From Bog-793 sp963823945 (lineage in GTDB: Bacteria; Actinomycetota; Acidimicrobiia; Acidimicrobiales; Bog-793), in NCBI GenBank assembly GCA_963823945.1, contig CAWGNK010000012.1, forward strand, positions 1 through 7,865: DNA of 7,865 nucleotides, read 5' to 3'. The translations under genes and the position numbers were made by a program. Positions 1-5,974 of the stretch are shown one piece after another. Below the pieces are notes generated by a model. That model saw only the letters and a list, made by a program, of their open reading frames with translations. It had not been told where the DNA came from and did no database searches. Numbering within the stretch: position 1 is the stretch's first letter; each line of letters opens with the position of its first letter.

Positions 1-41
1 CGGTAGTGGCCTGATTCCACCAGGGACAACGGGATAACGGC

Positions 42-112
42 TAGTCGACCAGGAGGTGGCTGTGAACAGGGAGATCGTACCGAATACGACAATTCTAAAG
101 AGCGGTCGACTA
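42..112. repeat. 9-bp inverted repeat around the leader ORF start
   Basis: TAGTCGACC (42-50) and GGTCGACTA (104-112) are perfect reverse complements separated by 53 bases. The left arm directly abuts the AGGAGG at 51-56. The pair could act as two half sites for a DNA-binding protein, or form a stem that exposes or hides the ribosome site. No function can be shown. Confidence 0.3.
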
Positions 113-145
113 TTCTTTAAATTGTCCTGGGAGAGGAGACAATGA
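62..145 (+). CDS. Possible 27-residue ORF coupled to the downstream small basic protein
   Basis: A GTG codon at 62 sits 5 bases after a perfect AGGAGG (51-56) and opens 27 codons that end in TGA at 143-145. That stop overlaps the ATG at 142 as ATGA, the usual arrangement for translational coupling. The predicted peptide begins MNREIVPNTTILKSG and matches no family I know. Its codons are poor in G/C third positions, unlike the genes to the right, so it may be only a leader that delivers ribosomes to the next gene, or chance. The Shine-Dalgarno match and the overlap are seen directly; translation is inferred. Confidence 0.3.
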   Translation: MNREIVPNTTILKSGRLFFKLSWERRQ

Positions 146-369
146 AGCGCAGCCGAGTCGGCGGCGACGCTTCCCAGCGAGCTTGGGAAGTTGTCCAAGT
201 CGCGACCGGGCAGGCCACGCCTGAGCCGGTCCCTGAAAAAGATCCGGCCGCGGTAGCACGCGGTCGCAAGGGTGCTTTGGCGCGCATGTACCGTCTCACT
301 CCGGCTCAGCGTTCCGAGGATGCCCGGAATGCTGCCAATGTTCGCTGGGGGCGCGTCAGGGAAGCGTGA
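142..369 (+). CDS. Small basic 'histone H1-like' protein
   Basis: A 75-residue basic protein. The start ATG follows GAGAGGAG at a good distance. The middle reads KDPAAVARGRKGALARM, followed by LTPAQRSEDARNAA and a NVRWG ending. This matches a widespread small-protein pattern (KDPAAVALGR(K/R)GG...LTPEQRSEIARKAAxARW) that databases often label histone H1-like because of its basic Ala/Lys/Arg content. To my recollection such proteins often lie near transposase genes, as here. The actual function is unknown; nucleic-acid binding is inferred from charge only. The usual 'GG' is 'GA' in this copy. The gene is intact and ends shortly before a tRNA-like sequence on the other strand. Confidence 0.7.
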   Translation: MKRSRVGGDASQRAWEVVQVATGQATPEPVPEKDPAAVARGRKGALARMYRLTPAQRSEDARNAANVRWGRVREA

Positions 370-371
370 CC

Positions 372-387
372 CCACGCAGAAGCGTGG
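372..387. repeat. Short perfect hairpin after the small basic protein gene
   Basis: CCACGC, loop AGAA, GCGTGG: a 6-bp stem with a 4-base loop starting 3 bases after the stop codon at 367-369. No T-run follows, so it is only a weak terminator candidate. It overlaps the 3' end of the tRNA-like sequence on the minus strand. Confidence 0.3.
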
Positions 388-452
388 ACCCGACGGGGAT
401 CGAACCCGCTGGCTTGCCTTCACACGGGCAGTTGGTTCCTTCACCCGGGCCC
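385..452 (-). tRNA. Degenerate tRNA-like sequence (possible His GTG anticodon)
   Basis: Read on the minus strand, the 68 bases have a 7-bp acceptor stem (GGGCCCG with CGGGTCC, one G-U pair) and a discriminator A. The T-arm is canonical, with stem GCGGG/CCCGT and loop TTCGATC. A 5-base variable region (AGCCA) precedes it. The rest is poor: the D-arm is only GGT/ACC around GAAGGA with no spacer after the acceptor stem, and the anticodon arm is TGCC/GGCA around an 8-base loop CGTGTGAA. If U33 is the T before GTG, the anticodon would be GTG (His). It is about 5-8 bases shorter than a normal tRNA and encodes no CCA. It may be a tRNA remnant, a phage tRNA with errors, or an integration scar. Confidence 0.4.
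417..450. repeat. 13-base direct repeat inside the tRNA-like sequence
   Basis: CCTTCACACGGGC (417-429) and CCTTCACCCGGGC (438-450) differ at one base and are spaced 8 bases apart. In the tRNA-like molecule one copy forms the 5' acceptor/D region and the other the anticodon arm. This suggests a local duplication or a rearranged tRNA. Confidence 0.5.
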
Positions 453-457
453 ATTGT

Positions 458-487
458 GAACGACCCCGGCGGCAACCGGGGTCGTTC
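458..487. terminator. 12-bp GC-rich hairpin, probable (possibly bidirectional) terminator
   Basis: GAACGACCCCGG and CCGGGGTCGTTC are perfect complements around the loop CGGCAA. No U-run follows on either strand, which is common for terminators of GC-rich actinobacteria. On the plus strand it would end transcripts of the small basic protein gene. On the minus strand it lies only 5 bases before the tRNA-like 5' end. It also separates the left genes from the transposase promoter. Confidence 0.5.
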
Positions 488-600
488 CGCGTCACTAAGG
501 CTATGCGTCGATTTTGCCACGCGCGCGGATGGTATTTGTTCAGTACCTAGCTCTAAGCATGACCCCGAGACAAAGTAAATGCCCTGATACACCCTCTGCG

Positions 601-606
601 TATACT
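601..606 (+). promoter_or_regulatory. -10 box of the transposase gene, probably leaderless
   Basis: TATACT is a near-consensus -10 box. It ends 7 bases before the ATG at 614, so transcription would start at or next to the A of the start codon. No Shine-Dalgarno sequence precedes the ATG, which agrees with a leaderless mRNA. I see no good -35 box at 16-18 bases upstream. Confidence 0.45.
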
Positions 607-615
607 GGCCAGTAT
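602..615. repeat. 14-bp perfect palindrome over the -10 box and start codon (operator candidate)
   Basis: ATACTGGCCAGTAT is its own reverse complement. It covers most of the -10 box and the first two bases of the transposase start codon. A protein bound here would block both RNA polymerase and start-codon access, so it is a natural candidate for an autoregulatory operator. Binding is inferred. Confidence 0.45.
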
Positions 616-1477
616 GAACAGGTTGAGCACGGAACGCAGAGCGCAGGTCATCGGTCTTCTCTGTGAGGGCATGAGCATGAGGGCCGTTAGCCGAACAACC
701 GGCGTGGCCCGTCAGACCGTCTCTGACCTGCTCGAAAACATCGGCCAAGCCTGCTCTGAGTACCAGGACGCGGTTCTGCGCAATCTCCCCTGCGAAGTTG
801 TCGAGTGCGACGAGATTTGGAGTTTCGTCGGTTCCAAGGCCAAGAACGTGCCTGAGGGTAAAGAGGATGACGTCGATTACGGCGACGTGTGGACCTGGAC
901 CGCGATCGACAGCGACACGAAGCTCGTCCCGTCATGGCTCGTCGGCGAGCGCTCGCTGGCCGACTGCTACACGTTTCTCGCGGACCTCAAGTCACGGCTC
1001 AAGAACAACCGGATTCAGCTCACGACAGACGGCCTGTCGCACTACGCGACCGTTGCCGACGCGTTGTGGCGCAACAGCGTGGACTTCGCGCAGCTCATCA
1101 AGATTTACGGTGCACTCGGTTCGGAAAGTCCCGAGCAGCGCTACAGCCCTGGAGCCTGCACCGGGACTGACATTCGGATCATGGCTGGCAATCCCGATCC
1201 CGGCCGCATCTCGACTAGCTACGTCGAGCGCCAGAACCTCAGCATGAGGATGGGGATGCGCCGCTTCACTCGGTTGACCAACGCTTACTCCAAGAAAGTC
1301 CAGTTCCACGCCCACGCCGTGAGCCTCTACTTCATGTACTACAACTTTTGCCGCGTGCATTCATCTCTCACGATTAGGGGCGCGGACGGGCAGCGGATCA
1401 AGCGCACTCCGGCGATGGCGGCGGGAGTAGCGACCTATCCGTGGTCTGTCCAGCAAATCGCTGGGCTGCTGGACTGA
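614..1477 (+). CDS. IS1-family DDE transposase
   Basis: A 287-residue, single-frame transposase of the IS1 family. A helix-turn-helix lies at about residues 19-42 (SMRAVSRTTGVARQTVSDLL). The DDE triad is visible as D66 in VECDEIWSFVG, D139 in TTDG and E205 in YVERQN. The C-terminal YNFCRVHSSL motif is also typical. Unlike classical IS1 insAB, no frameshift is needed to make the full protein. The gene is intact, and no terminal inverted repeats or target duplication are evident: only 35 bases separate its stop from the methyltransferase start. It may be a captive transposase or part of a larger unit carrying the methyltransferase. Its small-protein neighbour at 142-369 recurs near such transposases as far as I recall. 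Confidence 0.93.
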   Translation: MNRLSTERRAQVIGLLCEGMSMRAVSRTTGVARQTVSDLLENIGQACSEYQDAVLRNLPCEVVECDEIWSFVGSKAKNVPEGKEDDVDYGDVWTWTAIDSDTKLVPSWLVGERSLADCYTFLADLKSRLKNNRIQLTTDGLSHYATVADALWRNSVDFAQLIKIYGALGSESPEQRYSPGACTGTDIRIMAGNPDPGRISTSYVERQNLSMRMGMRRFTRLTNAYSKKVQFHAHAVSLYFMYYNFCRVHSSLTIRGADGQRIKRTPAMAAGVATYPWSVQQIAGLLD

Positions 1478-1512
1478 CCAGGTCCACGCGAGCAGAGCAA
1501 CCGGTGGGTAGC

Positions 1513-3123
1513 GTGAGCGTCGTGCCGAACACCTTGTACTACGGCGACAACCTGGACGTTCTCCGGCGATACATCGCCGATGAGTCCGTCGATCTCGTCT
1601 ATCTCGACCCGCCGTTCAACTCGAACGCGAACTACAACGTCCTGTTCGCGGAGCAGAACGGGTCGCGAGCCGCAGCACAAGTCACGGCATTCGAGGACAC
1701 CTGGCATTGGGACCAAGTCGGCCGTCGCCGCCTATGAGGAAACAGTCGGCCAAGGGGGTCGCGTCGCTGATGCACTTCGAGCGATGCGAACTTTCCTCGG
1801 CGCGTCCGACATGCTCGCGTACTTGGCGATGATGGCACCGCGCCTCATCGAACTACGCCGGGTGCTCAAGCCGACGGGGTCGATCTATCTCCACTGCGAC
1901 CCGACCGCTAGCCACTACCTGAAACTACTGCTCGACGCGGTATTTGGCCCTGAGTGCTTCCAGTCTGAGATTGCCTGGCAGCGCACGAACGCCCGCAGCA
2001 CAACTGGACGATGGCCACGACTACATGACGTGATCCTCTTTTATGGCAAGGGGGATCACCCTTACTTCCAAACAATGACCATCGAAGCCGACTCTCGGAA
2101 GATGCCCCACACACTCATAACCGGCGCGGATGGCTTGCGGTACCAGACCTACGAACTCACAGCGCCGGGACAGACGGCAAGGGGTGAGTCTGGTCGACCT
2201 TGGCGTGGCTTCGACCCCGCGGCGATGCGGCGCCACTGGGCCACAAGCCACACGACGATGGACGAACTGGACGCCAAGGGACTCATCCACTGGGCGGCAC
2301 GAGGAGGGTTCCCGCGACGTCGGTCAGAACAGCCCTTCGATGACCACCGGAAGGTCACCGTCGGCGACGTCTGGACCGACATTGACCGGCTGAACCAGGC
2401 TGCGAAGGAACGACTCGGTTACCCGACCCAGAAGCCACTAGCGCTGCTCGAACGGATCATCTCTGCCAGCTCTAACCCCGGTGGCGTGGTCCTCGATCCG
2501 TTCTGCGGCTGTGGGACGGCCGTGGACGCGGCGCAGCGGCTCGGTCGGCAGTGGATCGGCATCGACATCACGCACCTAGCCATCAACCTCATTAGGCACC
2601 GACTCATGGACTCCTACGGCGACACCGCCAAGTTCGCCGTGATCGGTGAGCCGACCGACACCGCTAGCGCCGCTGACCTCGCCGCCTCGGACCCGTACCA
2701 GTTCCAGTGGTGGGCACTCGGCTTGGTCGGTGCGCGCCCCGTCGAACAAAAGAAGGGTGCCGATCACGGCATCGACGGGCGGCTCTACTTCCACGAGCAG
2801 ACAGGTGGCGAAACGAAGCAGGTCGTGTTCTCAGTGAAAGCTGGGGGCACCGGGGTCAACCACGTTCGGGACCTGCGGGGGGTCATCGAGCGTGAGAACG
2901 CCGCGTCGGGGTCCTAATCACGATGCAAGACCCGACCCGGCCTATGCGCCAGGAAGCCGCTGAGGCTGGGTCCTACGCCGATGCCTGGGGCCAGCGGTAC
3001 CCGCGCCTCCAACTTTTCACTGTGGGCGAGCTGCTAGGGGGCAAGAAGGTCGAGATGCCGATGTTCGCTCGGAACACGACGGTCGCCCAGGCCCCGGACG
3101 CCCGCGCCCCGCTGGGTACTTGA
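1513..3123 (+). CDS. DNA methyltransferase fused to Mrr-like PD-(D/E)XK domain, two frameshifts
   Basis: A site-specific N6-adenine or N4-cytosine methyltransferase of the beta arrangement. Motif IV DPPFNSN is at about residue 32 and the SAM-binding motif DPFCGCGT at about 328, with a target-recognition stretch between. The C-terminal part has the Mrr/PD-(D/E)XK pattern GADHGIDG...VFSVKAG, with D421 and K442; Ser replaces the usual E/Q two before the Lys, so cleavage activity is uncertain. The final part (PTRPMRQEA...WGQRYPRLQL...ELLGGKK) is the usual tail of this family. The frame changes twice. At about 1717 one base too many turns WHWDQ into a premature stop at 1735. At about 2904 one base is missing, giving a stop at 2915. 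Read 1513-1716, 1718-2905, then 2905-3123, the protein is about 536 residues, a normal length. GTG 1513 is chosen for the GGTGGG upstream and the position of NTLYYGDNLDVL; GTG 1522 is an alternative. Confidence 0.85.
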
Positions 3124-3179
3124 CAAGACCGCATATCAAACTAGGCCAGTACCAATCCCACGTGTCGTCCCCCCGTGCG

Positions 3180-3185
3180 TAGACT
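3180..3185 (+). promoter_or_regulatory. Candidate -10 box before the head-gene block
   Basis: TAGACT ends 8 bases before ATG 3194, the same geometry as the -10 boxes at 601 and 7565. It would start a leaderless transcript at a 13-codon mini-ORF that overlaps the next gene. There is no matching -35 box at the right distance. Weak alone; supported mainly by the repeated geometry. Confidence 0.3.
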
Positions 3186-3193
3186 CGGCAACG

Positions 3194-3235
3194 ATGCACG
3201 CTGAGGGGGTGACCCGAGCCGGAGCCCGGCCGTGA
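3194..3235 (+). CDS. Possible 13-residue leader peptide
   Basis: ATG 3194 opens MHAEGVTRAGARP and stops at TGA 3233-3235, overlapping the GTG at 3232 (GTGA). With the TAGACT box just upstream this looks like a leaderless upstream ORF that feeds ribosomes to the first head-block gene. Short ORFs of this size arise easily by chance; there is no homology support. Confidence 0.25.
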   Translation: MHAEGVTRAGARP

Positions 3236-3589
3236 GCGACACACGCGCGACGCGCGCGCACGAGGTCGCGCAGCCGTTCCTCGTCTCCCTGCCGAAGCGC
3301 CGCCGCCGTGAGGTCATGGCCGGCGCGCGGCAATTGCTCCGCGAGCACGGCCCCGAGGGGCTGGTCTCGGACACGCCCGCACCCAAGATGACCAGGGCGG
3401 AGGCCCGCCGGATGGCGCGCGCGCTCGGCTGGCGCGGGGCCAAGGCCAAGCGGCACAACATCGCCCGCCAACAGAAGCGCGTTGCCGAGGCGCTGGCCCT
3501 CGACCAGTCGCTGACCGCCGCCGCGGCCGAGGCGCGGCATGGGACCCGTCGAGCGCGTCCACCACCGGATCCGGGAGGCCGTCTCGTGA
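3232..3589 (+). CDS. Small basic protein upstream of the prohead protease, one frameshift
   Basis: About 118 residues, rich in Arg, Ala and Lys, with a region reading MTRAEARRMARALGWRGA and a basic helix after it. I do not recognise a family. The GTG start at 3232 follows GGAG at 3221-3224. The frame changes at about 3538 (one extra base). Past that point the original frame has poor third positions and unlikely composition, while the other frame reads MGPVERVHHRIREAVS with almost all codons ending in G or C. It stops at TGA 3587-3589, which overlaps the protease start as GTGA. Without the shift this ORF would run straight into the protease as one 296-residue protein; codon use and the second start argue against that. 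By position it belongs to the head operon, perhaps an accessory morphogenesis or DNA-binding protein. Confidence 0.55.
3573..3578 (+). promoter_or_regulatory. Ribosome binding site that sets the protease start
   Basis: GGGAGG lies 7 bases before GTG 3586. Together with the GTGA overlap it marks 3586 as the protease start, and not the upstream in-frame GTG at 3232. Confidence 0.6.
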
Positions 3590-4122
3590 GCCGCGCCGTG
3601 GTCCTGGAGGACGTCGATGCCGAGACGCTGTCGAAACTGCTCGGCGGGACCGGCAACGCCCCGGCGCCGTCCCACGTCGAAGCGTCGCGCCCCGGGACCA
3701 TCGTCAAAGCGCAGGCCGCCAAGCGCCAGCTGCTGCTCGTCGCCTACCCGGCCATGAAGGCCGACGTCGGGCGCGCCGCCGACGGGTTCCGCGACTTCGC
3801 GGGCCCCGACGCCGTCGAGAAGGCGTGCCACGAGTTCGCCAAGGGCGGCTACCAGCTCGGGCTGTGGCACGAGAAGGGCCACGAGGACTGCGGGACCGTC
3901 TTGGAGAATTACGTCTTCCCGTCCCCGACGTCATGGGTCGTGAAGGGGCCGAGCGGCGACGAGATGGAGATTTGCCAGGGGGACTGGCTCGTCAAGGTGG
4001 AGCTGAAGCCCTACGCCTGGGAGATGTACGAGAAGGGCCTGATCGGCGGCGCCAGTCCGGAAGGACCGTGCTCACGGAACCTGCGGCCGGCGCCGGACGT
4101 GCTCGCCGCGCTGAGGAGCTGA
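3586..4122 (+). CDS. XkdF-like phage prohead protease
   Basis: A 178-residue protein resembling the XkdF/prohead protease family (serine peptidase of the herpesvirus-assemblin type), which trims scaffold and capsid proteins during procapsid maturation. Family signs are a beta-rich start (RQLLLVAYPAMKADVG), then PDAVEKACHEFAKG, LWHEKGHEDCGTVLENY with the likely catalytic His (H95 or H99), QGDWLVKVELKPYAWEMYEKG, and GLIGGASPEG with the likely nucleophile S157. Compare the GxSxxG motif after the 'W..v.....W..ik.G' stretch of XkdF proteins. The gene starts inside the stop of the previous gene and ends 1 base before the scaffold start, so the genes are translated in series. The acid or second His of the triad cannot be fixed by eye. 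The frame is intact from this start. Confidence 0.75.
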   Translation: MSRAVVLEDVDAETLSKLLGGTGNAPAPSHVEASRPGTIVKAQAAKRQLLLVAYPAMKADVGRAADGFRDFAGPDAVEKACHEFAKGGYQLGLWHEKGHEDCGTVLENYVFPSPTSWVVKGPSGDEMEICQGDWLVKVELKPYAWEMYEKGLIGGASPEGPCSRNLRPAPDVLAALRS

Positions 4123-4123
4123 C

Positions 4124-5909
4124 ATGGCAGACATCACGATCACGGAGCTGGAGGAGCTGACCCCGACGGCGCTGCACCTGGTCAAGGCGGGCGCCAACGG
4201 GTTCCGCCCGCTCGCCGCCAAGGCCGAGGCGGACGCCAAGTGCGCGACCTGCGACGGCACCGGCAAGATCCTCGCGGGCAACCGGAAGTGCCCGGACTGC
4301 GCCGGGACGGCATCGCCCGTCGCCGTCGAGAAGGCCCTGGCCTGCGCCTGCGACGCCTGCGCTTGGCTGACGACGCTGCAGAAGGCGCTCGCCGAGGGCG
4401 ACGACGCCGAGATCGCGAAGGCCGAGCTGTCGGGCAAGACGATCAATGACCTGCCGGACTCCGCGTTCGCCTACATCGAGTCGGGCGGGACCAAGGACGC
4501 GGACGGCAAGACGACCCCGCGGAGGCTGCGCCACTTCCCCGTCCACGACGAGGCGCACGCCCGCAACGCTCTCGCTCAAGCCCCGAAGTCCCCGTTCGGC
4601 GATAAGGCCATGCCGAAGATCAAGGCGGCCTGTCACAAGTTCGGCATCGAGATCTCGGCCGAGAAGGGCGACGGGATCGTCCTCAAGGTCCAGGACGGCG
4701 GCGCCATCGTCTCGGCGCTGAACCAGGCGGGCAGCTCCGGGCCGTACCCCGGGTCCGCGGAGTGGGAAGCACAGGACGCGCAGATCTTGATCGACGCCGG
4801 GACGCTCATCGCCCAGGCCGGTCAGAAGCTGCAGCTCTCCCTCGACAGGGAGCAGACAGAGGTCGCGGTCGGAGGCAAGCCTCACGATGTGGAGGATGTC
4901 TTCGACCTCGAAGACGCGCTCAGCGCGTTGGACGCAGTGCTCGGCATCACAGCACGGATGGCCTTCACCGAACAGGCGGAGGGCCAGGCCGCGGGCATGT
5001 CGAAGGCTGGACGGAGGCTCTCGGGCGTGAGCATCGACAAGGTCGTTGGTGCCCGGGACGCGGCCGACCAGTTGCGTAGTCACCTAACCGACTTGCTCGG
5101 CCCGGACGATCCGGCCGCGGCGGGCGGCCAAACCGCCACGAAAGGGGCGTTCGACATGGAACTGACCAAAGAGCAGCTCGACGAGATCGTGGCCGTCAAG
5201 GCCGCGGAAATCGCCGAGAAGGTAGTCGCCGACCGCGAGACCGCAAAGGCCGAGGCCGAAGCGACTGCCAAGAAGAAAGCGGCCGACGAGAAGGCCGCGA
5301 AGAAGGCGGCCAAGGTCGCCAAGAAAGAGAAGAAGACCGCCAAGGTGGAGGCAGCGGCGAAGGCCGAGGCAGCTCGCCGGGCGGGGATGAGCGACGACGA
5401 GAGGGCGACGGATGACGCCGCCAAGGCGGTGGCAGCGAAGGCCCTGGCCGACGCGAAGATGCTCCGCAGCCTCGCCAAGGTCGCCAAGAAGGGTGACGCG
5501 GGCGGCGCTCGAGCGGATGGCGAAGGCCGTCTCGAAGGGCGAGGTCCCGGACGACCTGCGGAAGGAAATCGAGGAGCTCCGCGGCCAGGTCGAGAAGTTC
5601 GCGTCGGACGTGCCCCACTCCGGACGGTTCCCCCTGAGCACCGAGGCTGGCGATGGAGCTGCGCGTAAGGCGCTGGAAGCGCTGGCAGGGTTCTCCCGCG
5701 GGGACGGGATCGGTGGCACGACCCAGGATGCAGTCGCCAAGAGCTTCGACGAGAAGATCGAAGCGGCCGTCAAGGCTGGCGACGTGATGGGGGCCGACCA
5801 GATCCGCAGCGAGAAGGCGTTCGAGCTCGCCAAGCGGGCGGAGATCGGCCGCGGCTACCCGACGGCAGGCGGACCCGACAAGGTCCCCTCCCCGGTGGTC
5901 CCGCAGTAG
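4124..5909 (+). CDS. Long scaffold-like head protein with N-terminal Cys cluster, one frameshift
   Basis: About 594 residues when repaired. ATG 4124 follows GAGGAG. The N-terminus (ITELEELTPTALHLVKAGANG) resembles segments found after phage proteases. Residues 40-79 hold CATCDGTGK...KCPDCAG and CACDAC, a DnaJ-like zinc-binding pattern. Residues about 110-175 contain FAYIESGG...RRLRHFPVHDEAHARNAL...SPFGDKAMPKIKAA, a phage-associated module I recall as a DUF6582-type domain. KAGRRLSG (295-302) recalls the tail of XkdF-type proteins. From residue 345 it becomes a long charged Ala/Lys/Glu helix, typical of scaffolds. At about 5501-5507 one extra base shifts the frame; the true continuation is ALERMAKAVSKGEVPDDL... 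to TAG 5907-5909. Its place between protease and capsid gene supports a scaffold role. I am less sure of the N-terminal domains' function. Confidence 0.7.
5141..5158 (+). promoter_or_regulatory. Internal ribosome site and start (ATG 5156) for a short scaffold form
   Basis: AAAGGGG (5141-5147) precedes an in-frame ATG at 5156 by 8 bases. The downstream protein, beginning MELTKEQLDEIVAVKAAEIAEK, is exactly the coiled, charged scaffold part. Nested scaffold genes starting inside a longer head gene are known, as in lambda C/Nu3. The short form would be about 250 residues, ending at 5909 after the frame repair. Confidence 0.4.
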
Positions 5910-5921
5910 CAGTACCCACAG

Positions 5922-5935
5922 ACGGCGCGCGCCGT
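5922..5935. repeat. 14-bp GC palindrome between scaffold and capsid genes
   Basis: ACGGCGCGCGCCGT is a perfect palindrome, able to form a 5-bp stem with a GCGC loop, 12 bases after the scaffold stop. It may be an RNA processing or stability element that lets capsid mRNA be more abundant. There is no U-run, so it is unlikely to be a full terminator. Confidence 0.3.
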
Positions 5936-5974
5936 TAGGCGTGTGCCCGGACATCGACAAAGGAGCAGGACCCA

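Noticed and set aside
1..37. End of an upstream gene (frame ending TAA at 35-37)
   Set aside because: Only 11 codons are visible and nothing identifies them as coding.
370..1512. Terminal inverted repeats bounding the IS1-type transposase
   Set aside because: Comparing the sequence before 614 with that after 1477 and around 3120-3190 gave only short chance matches; no repeat pair worth annotating.
3120..3125. TTGACA as a -35 box after the methyltransferase
   Set aside because: The hexamer is perfect but no acceptable -10 box lies 16-18 bases downstream.
3232..4122. A single 296-residue fusion of the small basic protein with the protease
   Set aside because: Codon use fails from 3541 to 3585 in that frame, and GTG 3586 has its own GGGAGG and a GTGA overlap with the shifted upstream frame.
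3992..5083. Long minus-strand ORF of 363 codons
   Set aside because: It is the antisense shadow of the GC-rich protease and scaffold genes, with Arg/Gly/Val-rich composition and no recognisable family.
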